Shown one piece after another: positions 1 to 9,165 of a DNA stretch of 43,237 bases. Every line of letters begins with the position of its first letter. Position 1 is the stretch's first letter. Below the pieces are notes generated by a model. That model did no database searches and was not told the origin of the DNA. It worked only from the letters and a program-made list of their open reading frames with translations. Source of the stretch: Betaproteobacteria bacterium. Lineage in GTDB: Bacteria; Pseudomonadota; Gammaproteobacteria; Burkholderiales; SG8-39. The stretch is taken from positions 1-43,237 of the forward strand of contig SCUF01000022.1 in NCBI GenBank assembly GCA_004298325.1, given 5' to 3'. A program made the translations under genes and the position numbers.

Positions 1-2
1 TC

Positions 3-1406
3 GAGCCCGCGGCGATCGCGGTCGTCGGCGCGTCGGCGACTTCGGTGGCCGCCGGAAACCGCTACATCCGCCATCTGAAGGCCTTTGGCTACGCCGGCCG
101 GATCTTCCCTATCCACCCGAGCGCGGAGACGGTGGAGGGGCTGGAAGCGTTCCCCGACGTATCGTCCGTCCCGGTGCCGATCGACTACGCGTACGTCGCC
201 ATCGCCGCCGCGCTGGTGCCCGATCTGCTGCGCACGTTCGCCGGCCGCGTGCGCGTTGCGCAGGTGATGTCGAGCGGCTTCGGCGAGACGTCGGGCGGGC
301 AGGCACTGGAGCGCGATCTGGCGCTGGCGGCGCGCGATGCGGGCGTGCGCGTGGTCGGACCCAATTGCCTCGGCGTGTACGCTCCGCGCGGTCGGGTGAC
401 CTTCACCGAGCGCACGACCCCTGAGCCGGGAACGGTGGGCGTCGTCTGCCAGAGCGGCGGTCTCGGCATCGATATCATCCGCCGCGGCCAGAATCGCGGC
501 CTGCGCTTCAGCGGCCTGGTCACCGTCGGCAATTGCGCCGACGTCAAACCCTCCGAGCTGGTCGAGTACTTCCTGGATTCCGCCGACACCTCGGCAATCG
601 GGCTCTACCTGGAGGGTGTCGGAGACGGGAGGCGGTTGTTCGAGGTATTGCGCGCCGCGCGGAGCCGCAAACCGGTCGTGCTGCTGAAGGGCGGCCGCAC
701 CGCGCAGGGCCGGCGCGCGGCCGCGTCGCACACCGGCGCGCTCGCCGGCAGCGACGAGGGATGGAAAGCGCTCGCGGCGCAGACCGGCACGATCGCCGTC
801 GACAGCCTCGATGCGTTCCTCGACGCGCTGCTCGCGCTGCAATGTCTGCGGCCGCAGGAGCGGCCCACGCAGCGCGTGGTCCTCTTCGGCAATGGCGGCG
901 GCACGAGCGTCCTGGGCACGGACGCGCTGGTGCGCGCGGGTTTCGAGGTCGCGGCGCTCGATCCCGGATCCGTCGCCGCGCTGGAGGCGCTGCGCCTGCC
1001 GGCAGGCTCGAGCGTGAACAATCCCATCGACGTCCCGGCCGGCGCGCTGCAGCAGGACGAGGGGCGCGCGGCGCAGCGCATCATGGACGTCCTCTGTTCG
1101 GCGCGGGGCGTCGATGCGCTGGTGATGCACATCAACATGACGGTGGTGCTGAGCTTTCGCCATATCGACATGCTCGGCAACCTGATCGACGCGGCGCTCC
1201 GTGCGCGGGACGCCGGCGCGTCGCGCGCGCATGTGGTGCTGGTGCTGCGTGCCGACGGCGACGCCGACGTGGAGGCACGCAGGCGGGAATACCGCCAGCG
1301 CGCGGTGGACGCAGGAATACCCGTGTTCGACGAGCTGGTCGCGGCGGCGAGCGCCCTCGGCGGCGTGCGCCACGTCGAGGTCTACCGCGCGCGCATCCGC
1401 GCCTAG
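3..1406 (+). CDS. CoA-binding / succinyl-CoA-ligase-like protein (ADP-forming acyl-CoA synthetase alpha part), 5' partial
   Basis: The reading frame is open from base 3, so the gene starts before the window; the GTG at 45 is internal. The product begins with a Rossmann-like CoA-binding domain (AIAVVGAS near its start), followed by a succinyl-CoA-ligase-like domain with GVVCQSGGLG. The motif ASHTGALAG carries the histidine (codon 729-731) that is phosphorylated in NDP-forming acyl-CoA synthetases. The protein ends after about 467 visible residues and has no ATP-grasp domain, unlike the full-length relative at 2415. It is therefore an alpha-type protein that would need a separate beta partner, perhaps upstream of the window. 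Its stop overlaps the stop of the convergent gene in a shared CTAG. Family assignment is firm; the acid substrate is unknown. Confidence 0.85.
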   Translation, partial: EPAAIAVVGASATSVAAGNRYIRHLKAFGYAGRIFPIHPSAETVEGLEAFPDVSSVPVPIDYAYVAIAAALVPDLLRTFAGRVRVAQVMSSGFGETSGGQALERDLALAARDAGVRVVGPNCLGVYAPRGRVTFTERTTPEPGTVGVVCQSGGLGIDIIRRGQNRGLRFSGLVTVGNCADVKPSELVEYFLDSADTSAIGLYLEGVGDGRRLFEVLRAARSRKPVVLLKGGRTAQGRRAAASHTGALAGSDEGWKALAAQTGTIAVDSLDAFLDALLALQCLRPQERPTQRVVLFGNGGGTSVLGTDALVRAGFEVAALDPGSVAALEALRLPAGSSVNNPIDVPAGALQQDEGRAAQRIMDVLCSARGVDALVMHINMTVVLSFRHIDMLGNLIDAALRARDAGASRAHVVLVLRADGDADVEARRREYRQRAVDAGIPVFDELVAAASALGGVRHVEVYRARIRA

Positions 1407-2203
1407 GCCCCGGGTCTTGCGTCCAGCCGGACGACCAGTCCCTCGAGCGCCTTGGAAGGGGCTTGGTAGCGCTGCATGACCCGGGGGTCGTGCCCCGGAA
1501 CGACGCAGGCCGGATCGTCCGCAAGGGCCCGCAGGCGCCGCCAGCCTTCCATCATTGCGCCGAGGTCGTAGACGATCGGAAAGGGACGCGCATCGTCGAT
1601 GTTCGCGTACAGGTGCGCGCCGTCCGAGGCCAGCACGATCCAGCCGACCCGCGTGTACACGCGAACGCACTGCAGCCCTTTGGTGTGCCCGCCGATGCGG
1701 TGCAGCGAAAGTCCCGGCGCGAGCTGTGCGTCGCCGTCGTGGAACTCGACGCGCCCCCGGTACACGTACCTCACCATCGCGACCACTTCGTCGACCTCGT
1801 AGGCGTGGCGGAAGTATCCATGGGTCATGAAGCGGCCGGTCGCGTAGCCCATCTCGTCGTCCTGAAGGTGAAACCGCGCTGCCGGAAACTGCTCGAAGCC
1901 GCCGACATGGTCGTAATGCAGGTGCGTGATGATGACGTCCTTGACCTGCGCGGCATCGACCCCCATGCGCGCGAGACCTTCCGCCGGAGGGGTGAGAAAA
2001 CTGCGCCCGCGCCGGGCCGCGGCCTCGGCATTGAACCCGGTGTCGACGACGAACAGGCGCCTGTCCGAGCGCACCAGCCAGATGAAGTAGTCCAGATTGC
2101 TGGCCGCTTCGTGAGGATCGCCCAGGATGAAGTTTTCCCCGGGCTGGCGCGCGATGGTCGCGTAGCGGATCGCGTAGACCTCGTAGGTGTCCGGTGGGCT
2201 CAT
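1403..2203 (-). CDS. Metallo-beta-lactamase-fold hydrolase, N-acyl-homoserine-lactonase-like
   Basis: The 266-residue protein has the binuclear zinc motif HLHYDHVGG (H94, H96, D98, H99). An upstream VVDTGFN segment and a later GGHTKGLQ histidine are also typical of the AiiA/AttM-like branch of the fold. Members of this branch hydrolyse lactones or thioesters, and many annotated as quorum quenchers have other substrates, so lactonase activity is only a possibility. The ATG at 2203 is used; no strong ribosome-binding site is seen before it. The gene is divergent from the synthetase operon and convergent with the preceding gene. There is no signal peptide, so it should be cytoplasmic. Confidence 0.8.
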   Translation of the reverse strand: MSPPDTYEVYAIRYATIARQPGENFILGDPHEAASNLDYFIWLVRSDRRLFVVDTGFNAEAAARRGRSFLTPPAEGLARMGVDAAQVKDVIITHLHYDHVGGFEQFPAARFHLQDDEMGYATGRFMTHGYFRHAYEVDEVVAMVRYVYRGRVEFHDGDAQLAPGLSLHRIGGHTKGLQCVRVYTRVGWIVLASDGAHLYANIDDARPFPIVYDLGAMMEGWRRLRALADDPACVVPGHDPRVMQRYQAPSKALEGLVVRLDARPGA

Positions 2204-2306
2204 CGCGTTCGAAAGCTATCAGAAAGGGATTTTGCTGTGAAGCGCAAGCGCGCGCTGCCGCAGCGGCCTGCGTGGTGTCCATCCGGATGGCCGGGCACCG
2301 CATGGA

Positions 2307-2335
2307 TTGATAGTATGGTTTATAGGATGTATAGT
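2307..2335 (+). promoter_or_regulatory. Sigma70-like promoter of the synthetase/TRAP operon
   Basis: TTGATA (2307-2312) and TATAGT (2330-2335) are separated by exactly 17 bases, each matching five of six consensus positions. It is the best housekeeping-type promoter I noticed in this GC-rich window. Transcription would start near 2342, leaving a leader of roughly 70 bases before the ATG at 2415. The box lies in the divergent gap with the MBL-fold gene. Confidence 0.65.
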
Positions 2336-2414
2336 GGACTCCGCTCCGTTGCCGCAAGTCGCCGCGATCGCCCGCGGCGCCGGGCCGGGGGGATGCCTCG
2401 TGGAGGAGGGTTCG

Positions 2415-4565
2415 ATGTCGGCGGCGCAGCGCTCTGCCGTATCCGCAATGCAAGGCGCGCGCGGCGCCATGCAGGCGCTGCTTCAGCCGCGCTCGGTCGC
2501 CATCCTGGGTTGCTCGAGCGATCTGAACCGGATTAGTGGCCGGCCACTGAGATATTTCCTGGCAAAGGGCTACCAGGGGGCGCTCTACCCGGTCAATCCG
2601 AATCAGCGCGAGATCGCCGGGTTGCGCTGCTACCCGGAAGTAGGCGCCATTCCGGGCACGGTCGATCTTGCCATTGTCGCCGTTGCCGCGGAGCGGGTGA
2701 TCGAGAGCATGCGTCAACTGGTCGCGAAAGGCGTCCCTGCCGCGGTGATCTTCAGCTCCGGATTTGCGGAGATGGGCGAGGCGGGCGCCGCAGCGCAGCG
2801 CGAGTTGCTGGCGATCGCGCGCGCCGGCGGCGTGCGCTTCTGTGGTCCCAACGCGGTCGGCGTGGTGAACGCCTTCGAGGCGGTCACCGCGAGCTTCAGC
2901 GAGTATCTCGAAGGCGCATTGCCGGTGGGGCCGATCGGCTTCGTCAGTCAGTCGGGCGCTTTCGGCACTGCCATTGCCGTGCTCGCGCGCGAGCGTCAGC
3001 TCGGTCTGGGCTACTACGTCAATACCGGCAATGAAGCGGACATCGACGTCGCCGACGCGCTTGGTTTCATCGTGGAGGATCCGCGCATTCGTGTCGTGGC
3101 CGGCTACGTCGAGGGCATTCGCGATGGTCGCAAGCTCCTCGCGGTGGCCGAGCGTGCGATGGCTCTCGGCAAGCCGATGGTCCTGACAAAAGTCGGCCGG
3201 AGCGCCGCGGGCGCGCGGGCGGCGGCATCCCACACGGGCGCACTCGCGGGAGCGGATGCGGTGCTTGACGGCGTGCTGCGCCAAAAAGGCGTGATCCGGG
3301 CCGATGACGAGGAGCAGATGATCGACCTCGTCGAGATGTTTGCCCATTGCCGCCTGCCGAAGGGGCCGAATCTCGGCATCGTCAGTCAGTCGGGTGGCGC
3401 GGGCGTCCTCGCCTGCGACCGCGCCGAGGCGCACGGCCTGCGCGTGCCGATTCTCGGTGACGCGACACAGGACAGCCTCAGGCAGGTGCTGCCCCAATAC
3501 GCCGCGGTTGCCAATCCGGTTGACCTCACCGGGTTGTCGCTGGCCGAGCCCGAGCTCATCCGGCGCACGATGAAGCAGGTGCTCGCCGATCCGGCGGTGG
3601 ACATCGGCTTGCTGTGGGTGCGCCTGATGGACAAGTATGCCGGGCTCATGACTGACATCATCACGGATGTCGGAGCATCGACCCGCAAGACGTTCGTCGT
3701 GAGTTGGCTTGCCCCACCGCCGGTCGCGCTCAAGGCGCTCAGGGAGCGCGGCACCTGTGTTGCGCGCGGTGCTGCGCAGGCGATGGATGCTCTCGCGGGA
3801 CTGGTCCGCTATGGCGAGGCGCGCAAGCGCTGGCTCGACGATGCACCTGCGCGGGAGGCGGACGCAGGGCGCCCGCCAGTGCCGCCATTGCCCGCTGGGG
3901 CCGGCGCCGTATCGAGCGTCCCTGCCGCCGCCATCCTGCACAGCGCAGGGGTGCGGTTGGTGCCTTTCGAACTGGCGCGTGACGCCGACACGGCCGCCGC
4001 CGCCGCACGGCGACTCGGCTATCCGGTAGCCCTGAAAATCGAATCGCGCGACATTGCGCACAAGACCGAAGCGGGTGGCGTGCTGCTCGGTGTCGCTGAC
4101 GAGAAGGCGCTGCGCACCGGATTCGCGCAGATCCTGCGTTCGGTGCGCGAGCGCCATGGCGCGGCACGCATCGACGGTGTCGTGGTGCAGAAGATGCTCG
4201 ACCCGGGTGTCGAAATGGTGATCGGCGTGCAACAGGACGAGGCCTTCGGCCCCATCGTGATGGTCGGCTTTGGCGGAATTCTCGTCGAGGTGATGCAGGA
4301 CGTGGTATTCGCGGCAGCGCCGTTGACGTTCCGCGAGGCCGACACCATGCTCTCCAGCCTGAAGGCAGCTCCGGTGCTGCAGGGCGTGCGCGGCAAGCCG
4401 CCGGTCGATCGTGCGGCGCTGTGCAACTTTCTCGTCAACGTCTCGAGGCTCGCTGCGGCAGCCGGCCCACGGCTTGCGGAACTCGACCTCAATCCGGTGA
4501 TGGCGGGCGCGGATGGCAGCGTCGCTGTCGATTGGCTGCTCATTCAAGGAAGCGAGAGCGAATGA
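2415..4565 (+). CDS. Acetate--CoA ligase (ADP-forming) family acyl-CoA synthetase, alpha-beta fusion
   Basis: This 716-residue protein would activate a carboxylic acid to its CoA thioester using ATP, giving ADP and phosphate. It has an N-terminal CoA-binding domain (SVAILGCS), ligase domains with GFVSQSGAFG and ASHTGALAG (phospho-histidine H273), and a second SQSGGAG loop. A C-terminal ATP-grasp domain follows (GYPVALKIES, HKTEAGGV). The ATG at 2415 was chosen because GGAGGAGGG lies just upstream; the frame stays open to 2307, but that would begin inside the promoter. It is the first gene of the plus-strand operon, and its TGA overlaps the next ATG (ATGA), so translation is probably coupled. 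Pairing with a TRAP importer suggests it activates the imported acid. The substrate cannot be read from the sequence. Confidence 0.9.
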   Translation: MSAAQRSAVSAMQGARGAMQALLQPRSVAILGCSSDLNRISGRPLRYFLAKGYQGALYPVNPNQREIAGLRCYPEVGAIPGTVDLAIVAVAAERVIESMRQLVAKGVPAAVIFSSGFAEMGEAGAAAQRELLAIARAGGVRFCGPNAVGVVNAFEAVTASFSEYLEGALPVGPIGFVSQSGAFGTAIAVLARERQLGLGYYVNTGNEADIDVADALGFIVEDPRIRVVAGYVEGIRDGRKLLAVAERAMALGKPMVLTKVGRSAAGARAAASHTGALAGADAVLDGVLRQKGVIRADDEEQMIDLVEMFAHCRLPKGPNLGIVSQSGGAGVLACDRAEAHGLRVPILGDATQDSLRQVLPQYAAVANPVDLTGLSLAEPELIRRTMKQVLADPAVDIGLLWVRLMDKYAGLMTDIITDVGASTRKTFVVSWLAPPPVALKALRERGTCVARGAAQAMDALAGLVRYGEARKRWLDDAPAREADAGRPPVPPLPAGAGAVSSVPAAAILHSAGVRLVPFELARDADTAAAAARRLGYPVALKIESRDIAHKTEAGGVLLGVADEKALRTGFAQILRSVRERHGAARIDGVVVQKMLDPGVEMVIGVQQDEAFGPIVMVGFGGILVEVMQDVVFAAAPLTFREADTMLSSLKAAPVLQGVRGKPPVDRAALCNFLVNVSRLAAAAGPRLAELDLNPVMAGADGSVAVDWLLIQGSESE

Positions 4566-5782
4566 AAAATTCCCTGCGAGGCGCCGTGGCGATCGTCGGA
4601 TACGGCAGGACACCGTACAGCCGCGCCAAGCCGGGCGAGCGCATCCGTACGGTCGATCAGTACATCGCGTGGGCTGCGGCACTGGCGCTCGAAAAGGCCG
4701 GCATGTCGAAGCAGGACTTCGACGGCCAGGGCCTCGGCGTGTCGCACGCCGAGGCAAGCCACACCGTCAACTGGTCGGCCGCCGTGGCCGAATTGCTCGG
4801 CATCACTCCGCGGGCGCTGATCCGCGGTGACCAGGGCGGCGCTTCCGCAGCCGCAATGCTCATCCGCGCGGCCGCGATGATCCAGGCGGGCGTCGTCGAC
4901 CGGGTGCTGGTCGTCGGCGCGGATACACCCCTCACCATACCTTCGATCGCGCCCGGGTTGCCACTCTCTCCGGAGCGCACGCGCGGCGTGTTCTGGGAAT
5001 TTCAGGGCCCGGTCGGCGTGATGGGCGCCAATCACCAATTTGGACTGGTGCAGACGCGCTACATGCACCAGTACCCGCTCAGGAGCGAGCAGCTCGGCAA
5101 GATCGCCGTGACGACGCGGTATCACGCCTCGCTCCATCCCGGCGCAATCTACCGCAAGCCGATCACGCTGGATGACTATTTGAACTCCCGCGTTCTTTCC
5201 GACCCGATACGACTGCTGGACTGTGTCCCGATGGTCAATGGCGGACTTGCCTACATCGTGACATCGGCCGAGACGGCGAGGACCATCACCGACAAACCGG
5301 TGTACCTGCTCGGGTGTGGCGAAGTCAGCAACTATTACAGTGGATCGCGCATGCGCCCCGATATCACCGTCACTGGATTCGTGCAGGCCGCGCCGGAGGC
5401 TTTCAGGATGGCCGGTGTGCAGCATGAAGACATCGATGTGTTCGAACCCTACGACGACTATCCGATGATCGTGCTGATGCAGATGGAGGATTACGGCTTC
5501 TGCAAGAAGGGCGAGGGCGGCAAGTTCGTCGACGAGCACGACCTGACTTTCAAGGGCGATTTCCCCGTCTCGACCGACGGCGGACAGTTGTCCGGGGGTC
5601 AGCCGGGCGGGGCGATCGGCGGATTCATGCCGATCGCCGAGGCGGTGACGCAGTTGCGTGGCGAAGCGGGCGAGCGGCAGGTCAAAGGAGCCGTTGTCGC
5701 TGCCGCATCGGGCTTCGGCGGCATTCCCTACGCGCGGAATGCCCGCAGCTGCATCACGTTGGTACTCGGATCGGAGACCTAG
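4562..5782 (+). CDS. Thiolase-like protein lacking the catalytic triad; candidate acyl-CoA retro-aldolase subunit
   Basis: The 406-residue protein has a thiolase fold of the SCP2/lipid-transfer type, beginning AIVGYGRTPYSR and including VLVVGAD. The position of the nucleophilic cysteine in SCP2 thiolases is glycine here (G93 in GGASAAAM). The usual GHPxGATG is GQPGGAIGG, with glutamine (Q347) for histidine. The second cysteine region reads ASGFGG, without cysteine. It is unlikely to perform classical Claisen thiolysis. Thiolase-like proteins paired with a DUF35 protein include the Ltp2-type aldolases of steroid side-chain breakdown, where tyrosines act instead; tyrosines occur here in FEPYDDY and EDYGF. 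The DUF35 partner follows after three bases. The fold call is firm; the aldolase role is inference. Confidence 0.82.
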   Translation: MKNSLRGAVAIVGYGRTPYSRAKPGERIRTVDQYIAWAAALALEKAGMSKQDFDGQGLGVSHAEASHTVNWSAAVAELLGITPRALIRGDQGGASAAAMLIRAAAMIQAGVVDRVLVVGADTPLTIPSIAPGLPLSPERTRGVFWEFQGPVGVMGANHQFGLVQTRYMHQYPLRSEQLGKIAVTTRYHASLHPGAIYRKPITLDDYLNSRVLSDPIRLLDCVPMVNGGLAYIVTSAETARTITDKPVYLLGCGEVSNYYSGSRMRPDITVTGFVQAAPEAFRMAGVQHEDIDVFEPYDDYPMIVLMQMEDYGFCKKGEGGKFVDEHDLTFKGDFPVSTDGGQLSGGQPGGAIGGFMPIAEAVTQLRGEAGERQVKGAVVAAASGFGGIPYARNARSCITLVLGSET

Positions 5783-5785
5783 ACG

Positions 5786-6205
5786 ATGTCACAGACGCCG
5801 CAGGGAAAGCCGGTCCCCGAACTCACGGATCTGACCCGCCCGTTCTGGACGGCCGCGAAACAGGGCAAGCTGGTCATGCAAAAGTGCAGTCAGTGCGGCA
5901 CGCTCGATTTCCTGCCCAAGCCCTGGTGCATCGAGTGCGGTCATCTCGACCTGGAGTGGGTCGAGGTGAAGCCCCTGGGTACGGTCTACTCGCACAGTAC
6001 CGCGCGTACGGTGATGATGAACTACCCGGCATGGAAGAACGATCTGCCGTTCGTGATGTGCATCATCGAACTGGACGACGGCCCGAGGATGTACGGGCAG
6101 CTGACCGGCTGCCCGCCCGAGAAGGTGAGGATCGGCATGCGCGTCGAAGCCTGGTTCGAGGCCGTCAGCGCGGAAGCGGCCGTTGCGAAGTTCCGGCCGG
6201 TCTAG
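5786..6205 (+). CDS. Zn-ribbon/OB-fold DUF35 protein, partner of the thiolase-like protein
   Basis: The 139-residue protein carries a rubredoxin-like zinc ribbon with cysteines C34, C37, C48 and C51 (CSQC and CIEC). A C-terminal OB-fold follows, containing GTVYSHST and PFVMCIIELDDG. Proteins of this family form complexes with SCP2-type thiolases or aldolases and complete or stabilise the CoA-binding site. The position, three bases after the thiolase-like gene and three bases before the transporter gene, fits obligate co-expression. The length is usual for stand-alone family members. Confidence 0.88.
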   Translation: MSQTPQGKPVPELTDLTRPFWTAAKQGKLVMQKCSQCGTLDFLPKPWCIECGHLDLEWVEVKPLGTVYSHSTARTVMMNYPAWKNDLPFVMCIIELDDGPRMYGQLTGCPPEKVRIGMRVEAWFEAVSAEAAVAKFRPV

Positions 6206-6208
6206 CGA

Positions 6209-8125
6209 ATGGCAAAGTCGACATCGCAGAAGCTCGTCGAGATCGCGATCGTCGTCGTCGGCTTCGCCATGTTCCTGTACCACATGGTGAGCACGCAGTA
6301 TCTGTTCACGGGGAACTTCGAGCACCAGGACATCCACCTCGGCTTCGTGCTGGTGCTGGTGTTCCTCGCCACCCTCGCGAAGAGCCGCAGCGTGTGGCAG
6401 CGGACGCTGCAGGGGGGGCTGATCGTTCTCAGCCTCGTGGCCACGGCGTACGTCTTCCTCAATATCAATCACCTGGAGGAGGTCGTCGGGTTCCCGGAGC
6501 GCATGGACGTGGTGATGGGCGTCGTCATCATCGTGCTGGTGGTCGAGGCGACCCGCCAGGCGTGGGGCATGACGCTGCCCATCGTGGCGGCGATCTTCGT
6601 GCTGTACTTCCTATTCGGCGAGCGGCTCTCCGGAGCGCTGTATCACAAGGGGTTCAGCTTCGAGTACGTCGTTTCCTATCTGAGCATCGGGCTCTCGGGA
6701 ATCTACGGCGTATTCCTCTCGATCTCCGCCAACCAGGTGTTCCTGTTCGTGGTCTTCGGATCGCTGCTCGGCATCATCAAGATCAACGATTTCTTCTTCG
6801 AGCTGGGAAAGGGCGTCGGGCGCGTGTTCCAGGGCGGTCCGGGGCAGACCGCGGTGGTCTCGAGCGCGCTGGTCGGAACCGTCACCGGCGCCGCGGTCGC
6901 GAACGTGGCGATCACGGGCGCATTCACCATTCCGTTCATGAAGCGCGTCGGCTACAAGCCCGAGACCGCCGCTGCGATCGAGGCCACCGCGTCGACGGGC
7001 GGCCAGATCATGCCGCCCGTGATGGGGGCTTCGGCCTTCCTGATGGCGGCATTCATGGGCGTGCCCTACGCGGCGATCATGGCGGCCGCCGCCATTCCTG
7101 CCGTACTGTATTTCTGGTGCCTGGTGCTCGGCGTGCAGTTCATCTCCGTAGCGCAGGACATCCGGGCGCCTAAGGAGACCATCGACAAGCGCCTCATCCT
7201 GAGGCGGACGCCGCTGTTCCTGATCCCGCTGCTCATCCTGATCACCCTGCTGGTCATGCGCTACAGCCCGGCGTCCGCGGCTTTCTGGACCATCCTCATC
7301 GCGATCGGGTTGAGCTTGCTCAGCAAGGACACGCGGCCGACGCTCGCCGAGCTGGTCAGGAATATCGCCTGGGGCGCGGTCGTCGGCGCGCAGATCGGCA
7401 TCTCGCTCGCGATCGTCGGCGTGATGGCGCAGACGCTCATCACGACCGGGCTGGGCGGCAAGATCGTCGGCCTCGTGGAGGTGTTCAGCGGCGGCAATGT
7501 CCTGTATGCGCTGATCCTCACGATGATCGTCTCGATCATCCTGGGCTGCGGCATTCCCACCAGCGCCGCCTACGCGCTGGTCGCCATCATCGTCGTCCCG
7601 GGGCTCATCAAGCTGGGTGTGGAGCCGATGTCCGCGCACTTCTTCGCCTTTTACTTCGCCGTCATTTCCGCGCTCACCCCGCCGGTGGCGCTGGCGTCGC
7701 TCGCCGCAGCGGGCATCGCGGGGGCGGACTACTTCCGGACGTCGCTGAGCGCCTTCAAGCTTGCGATCTCGGGGTTCGTGATCCCGTTTCTGGTCGTGTA
7801 TAACCCCCTCCTGATCCTCAATCCGGAGAGCTGGACGTTCGCGCTGGGCACGGCGATCGCCGTGCCCCTCGGGTTGACCACCCTGACGGCGGTGCTTTAC
7901 GACTGCGGGCTGGTGCGCTTCACCTGGCCAGACCGGCTGCTGGCGATTGGCGCGACCCTCGCGATGTTCGGCTTCGCCGTGTTCCGCCATGTCGACGAAA
8001 TGCCCCTGGAGTTCCCGCTGCTCGGGCTGGGGCTCGTGCTGTTCGTGATCCTGCTGCGCAGCCAGATCGTAAAGAAGCGCGCGGCGGGGCGTATCCTGCA
8101 ACCGAGAACGAGTGCCGCAACCTAA
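6209..8125 (+). CDS. TRAP transporter fused permease (DctQ-DctM type)
   Basis: The 638-residue integral membrane protein has roughly 16 hydrophobic segments. A short four-helix DctQ-like N-terminal part leads into a large DctM-like domain with conserved glycine-rich loops (VGTVTGAAVANVAITG, TASTGGQIMPPVMG, GCGIPTSAAY, ALTPPVALASLAAAG). Fused permeases of this kind work with TAXI-type binding proteins, and one is encoded directly downstream. They drive secondary uptake of organic acids across the inner membrane using an ion gradient. Its position between CoA-activation and beta-oxidation genes suggests that it imports the pathway's substrate. Confidence 0.93.
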   Translation: MAKSTSQKLVEIAIVVVGFAMFLYHMVSTQYLFTGNFEHQDIHLGFVLVLVFLATLAKSRSVWQRTLQGGLIVLSLVATAYVFLNINHLEEVVGFPERMDVVMGVVIIVLVVEATRQAWGMTLPIVAAIFVLYFLFGERLSGALYHKGFSFEYVVSYLSIGLSGIYGVFLSISANQVFLFVVFGSLLGIIKINDFFFELGKGVGRVFQGGPGQTAVVSSALVGTVTGAAVANVAITGAFTIPFMKRVGYKPETAAAIEATASTGGQIMPPVMGASAFLMAAFMGVPYAAIMAAAAIPAVLYFWCLVLGVQFISVAQDIRAPKETIDKRLILRRTPLFLIPLLILITLLVMRYSPASAAFWTILIAIGLSLLSKDTRPTLAELVRNIAWGAVVGAQIGISLAIVGVMAQTLITTGLGGKIVGLVEVFSGGNVLYALILTMIVSIILGCGIPTSAAYALVAIIVVPGLIKLGVEPMSAHFFAFYFAVISALTPPVALASLAAAGIAGADYFRTSLSAFKLAISGFVIPFLVVYNPLLILNPESWTFALGTAIAVPLGLTTLTAVLYDCGLVRFTWPDRLLAIGATLAMFGFAVFRHVDEMPLEFPLLGLGLVLFVILLRSQIVKKRAAGRILQPRTSAAT

Positions 8126-8140
8126 CCCGAGGAGATCGTG

Positions 8141-9151
8141 ATGAAGAGGAAACTGGCCAGTACCGCGGCGGCAGCCGTGGCGATTTGCGTTTGCGGCGTC
8201 GCGCCCGCGTTTGCAGCAGACCGTGCCCCGGTTACGGTGAGCCTGATTGCCGCGCCTTTCGGGACCGGCTCCTACGTGATCTCGAATGCGCTGGAGCAGA
8301 TCTCGAACAAGCATCCGTGGCTGCGGATCGTCAGCTCCGAGAGCCCGGGATTCGTCTTCAACTACAGGAAGCTGGCGAGCGAGCCGGCGCTGCAGAAGAC
8401 GACCATCATCGGTTCGGGCCCCGTGGTCGCGGCGCTCGCCGAGCGCGGCGAGAAGCCGTTCGACAAGAAGTATCCCGGCGGCGTCAAGCTGATCGCCAAC
8501 TACAACCTGGTGGCGGTCTGGCTCGCGACGCTTGATCCGAACATCCGGACGGTGGCCGACCTCGCAGGCAAGAAGCTCGCACTCGGCCAGGCGCCGCAGA
8601 TCAACTGGGCGGTCGAACCGAGAGCGGTGATCAACATCGGCTACGGCATCCCCGCGGACAAGATCAACATCCAGTACGTCGGCCCGGCCGGCGCGGTCGC
8701 TGCGCTGCTCGACGGGACCGTCAACGCCGCGGTGGTCGGCGGCTACCTGGATCCGGAAAAGAGCAAGGTCGCCCTCAGCCCGCAGACCATGGAATTCGTG
8801 TCCTCGGGAAGGAATGTGCGCCATCTGGGATGGAACGCGGACGCGGTGAGGAAGACCGCGGCGACGGGCATCCCGATCGTGCCGTTCACCATTGCGGCGA
8901 ACTCGTTCGACGGACAAACCGAGGCGCTGCCGATCTTCGTCGACAACGCCGCCTGGGTGGCCTCGCCCAACTTTCCGGAAGACCTCGCCTACGAGATCAC
9001 CAAGCTGATCATCGACAACGTCGAGCGCTTCGGCGAGTACACGGCCATCGGCAAGCTGATGTCGCGCGGTGCACTGCCCTTCGGCTGGCAGCAGAAGGAC
9101 ATCCATCCGGGCGCGCTGCGCGCGTACAAGGAAGCGGGCATCCTCAAGTAG
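8141..9151 (+). CDS. TAXI-family TRAP transporter periplasmic binding protein
   Basis: The ATG at 8141 is preferred over the GTG at 8138 because the GGAG at 8131-8134 is then well spaced. The first 25 or so residues form a signal peptide ending APAFA, with cleavage before ADRAPV. The mature protein shows TAXI features: FGTGSYVISNALEQI, a basic and aromatic ligand region, and DLAGKKLALG. It captures the substrate in the periplasm and delivers it to the fused permease. The ligand is not known. TAXI proteins bind varied carboxylates, and the adjacent acyl-CoA genes favour a monocarboxylic acid rather than an amino acid, by inference. Confidence 0.92.
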   Translation: MKRKLASTAAAAVAICVCGVAPAFAADRAPVTVSLIAAPFGTGSYVISNALEQISNKHPWLRIVSSESPGFVFNYRKLASEPALQKTTIIGSGPVVAALAERGEKPFDKKYPGGVKLIANYNLVAVWLATLDPNIRTVADLAGKKLALGQAPQINWAVEPRAVINIGYGIPADKINIQYVGPAGAVAALLDGTVNAAVVGGYLDPEKSKVALSPQTMEFVSSGRNVRHLGWNADAVRKTAATGIPIVPFTIAANSFDGQTEALPIFVDNAAWVASPNFPEDLAYEITKLIIDNVERFGEYTAIGKLMSRGALPFGWQQKDIHPGALRAYKEAGILK

Positions 9152-9165
9152 CCGGGGGCGCACCG

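Noticed and set aside
6611-9163. Very long minus-strand open frame (850 codons) opposite the TRAP genes
   Set aside because: Its translation is rich in Arg, His, Asp and Gln with no domain pattern, and lies exactly antisense to well-recognised genes; it is a GC-bias shadow.
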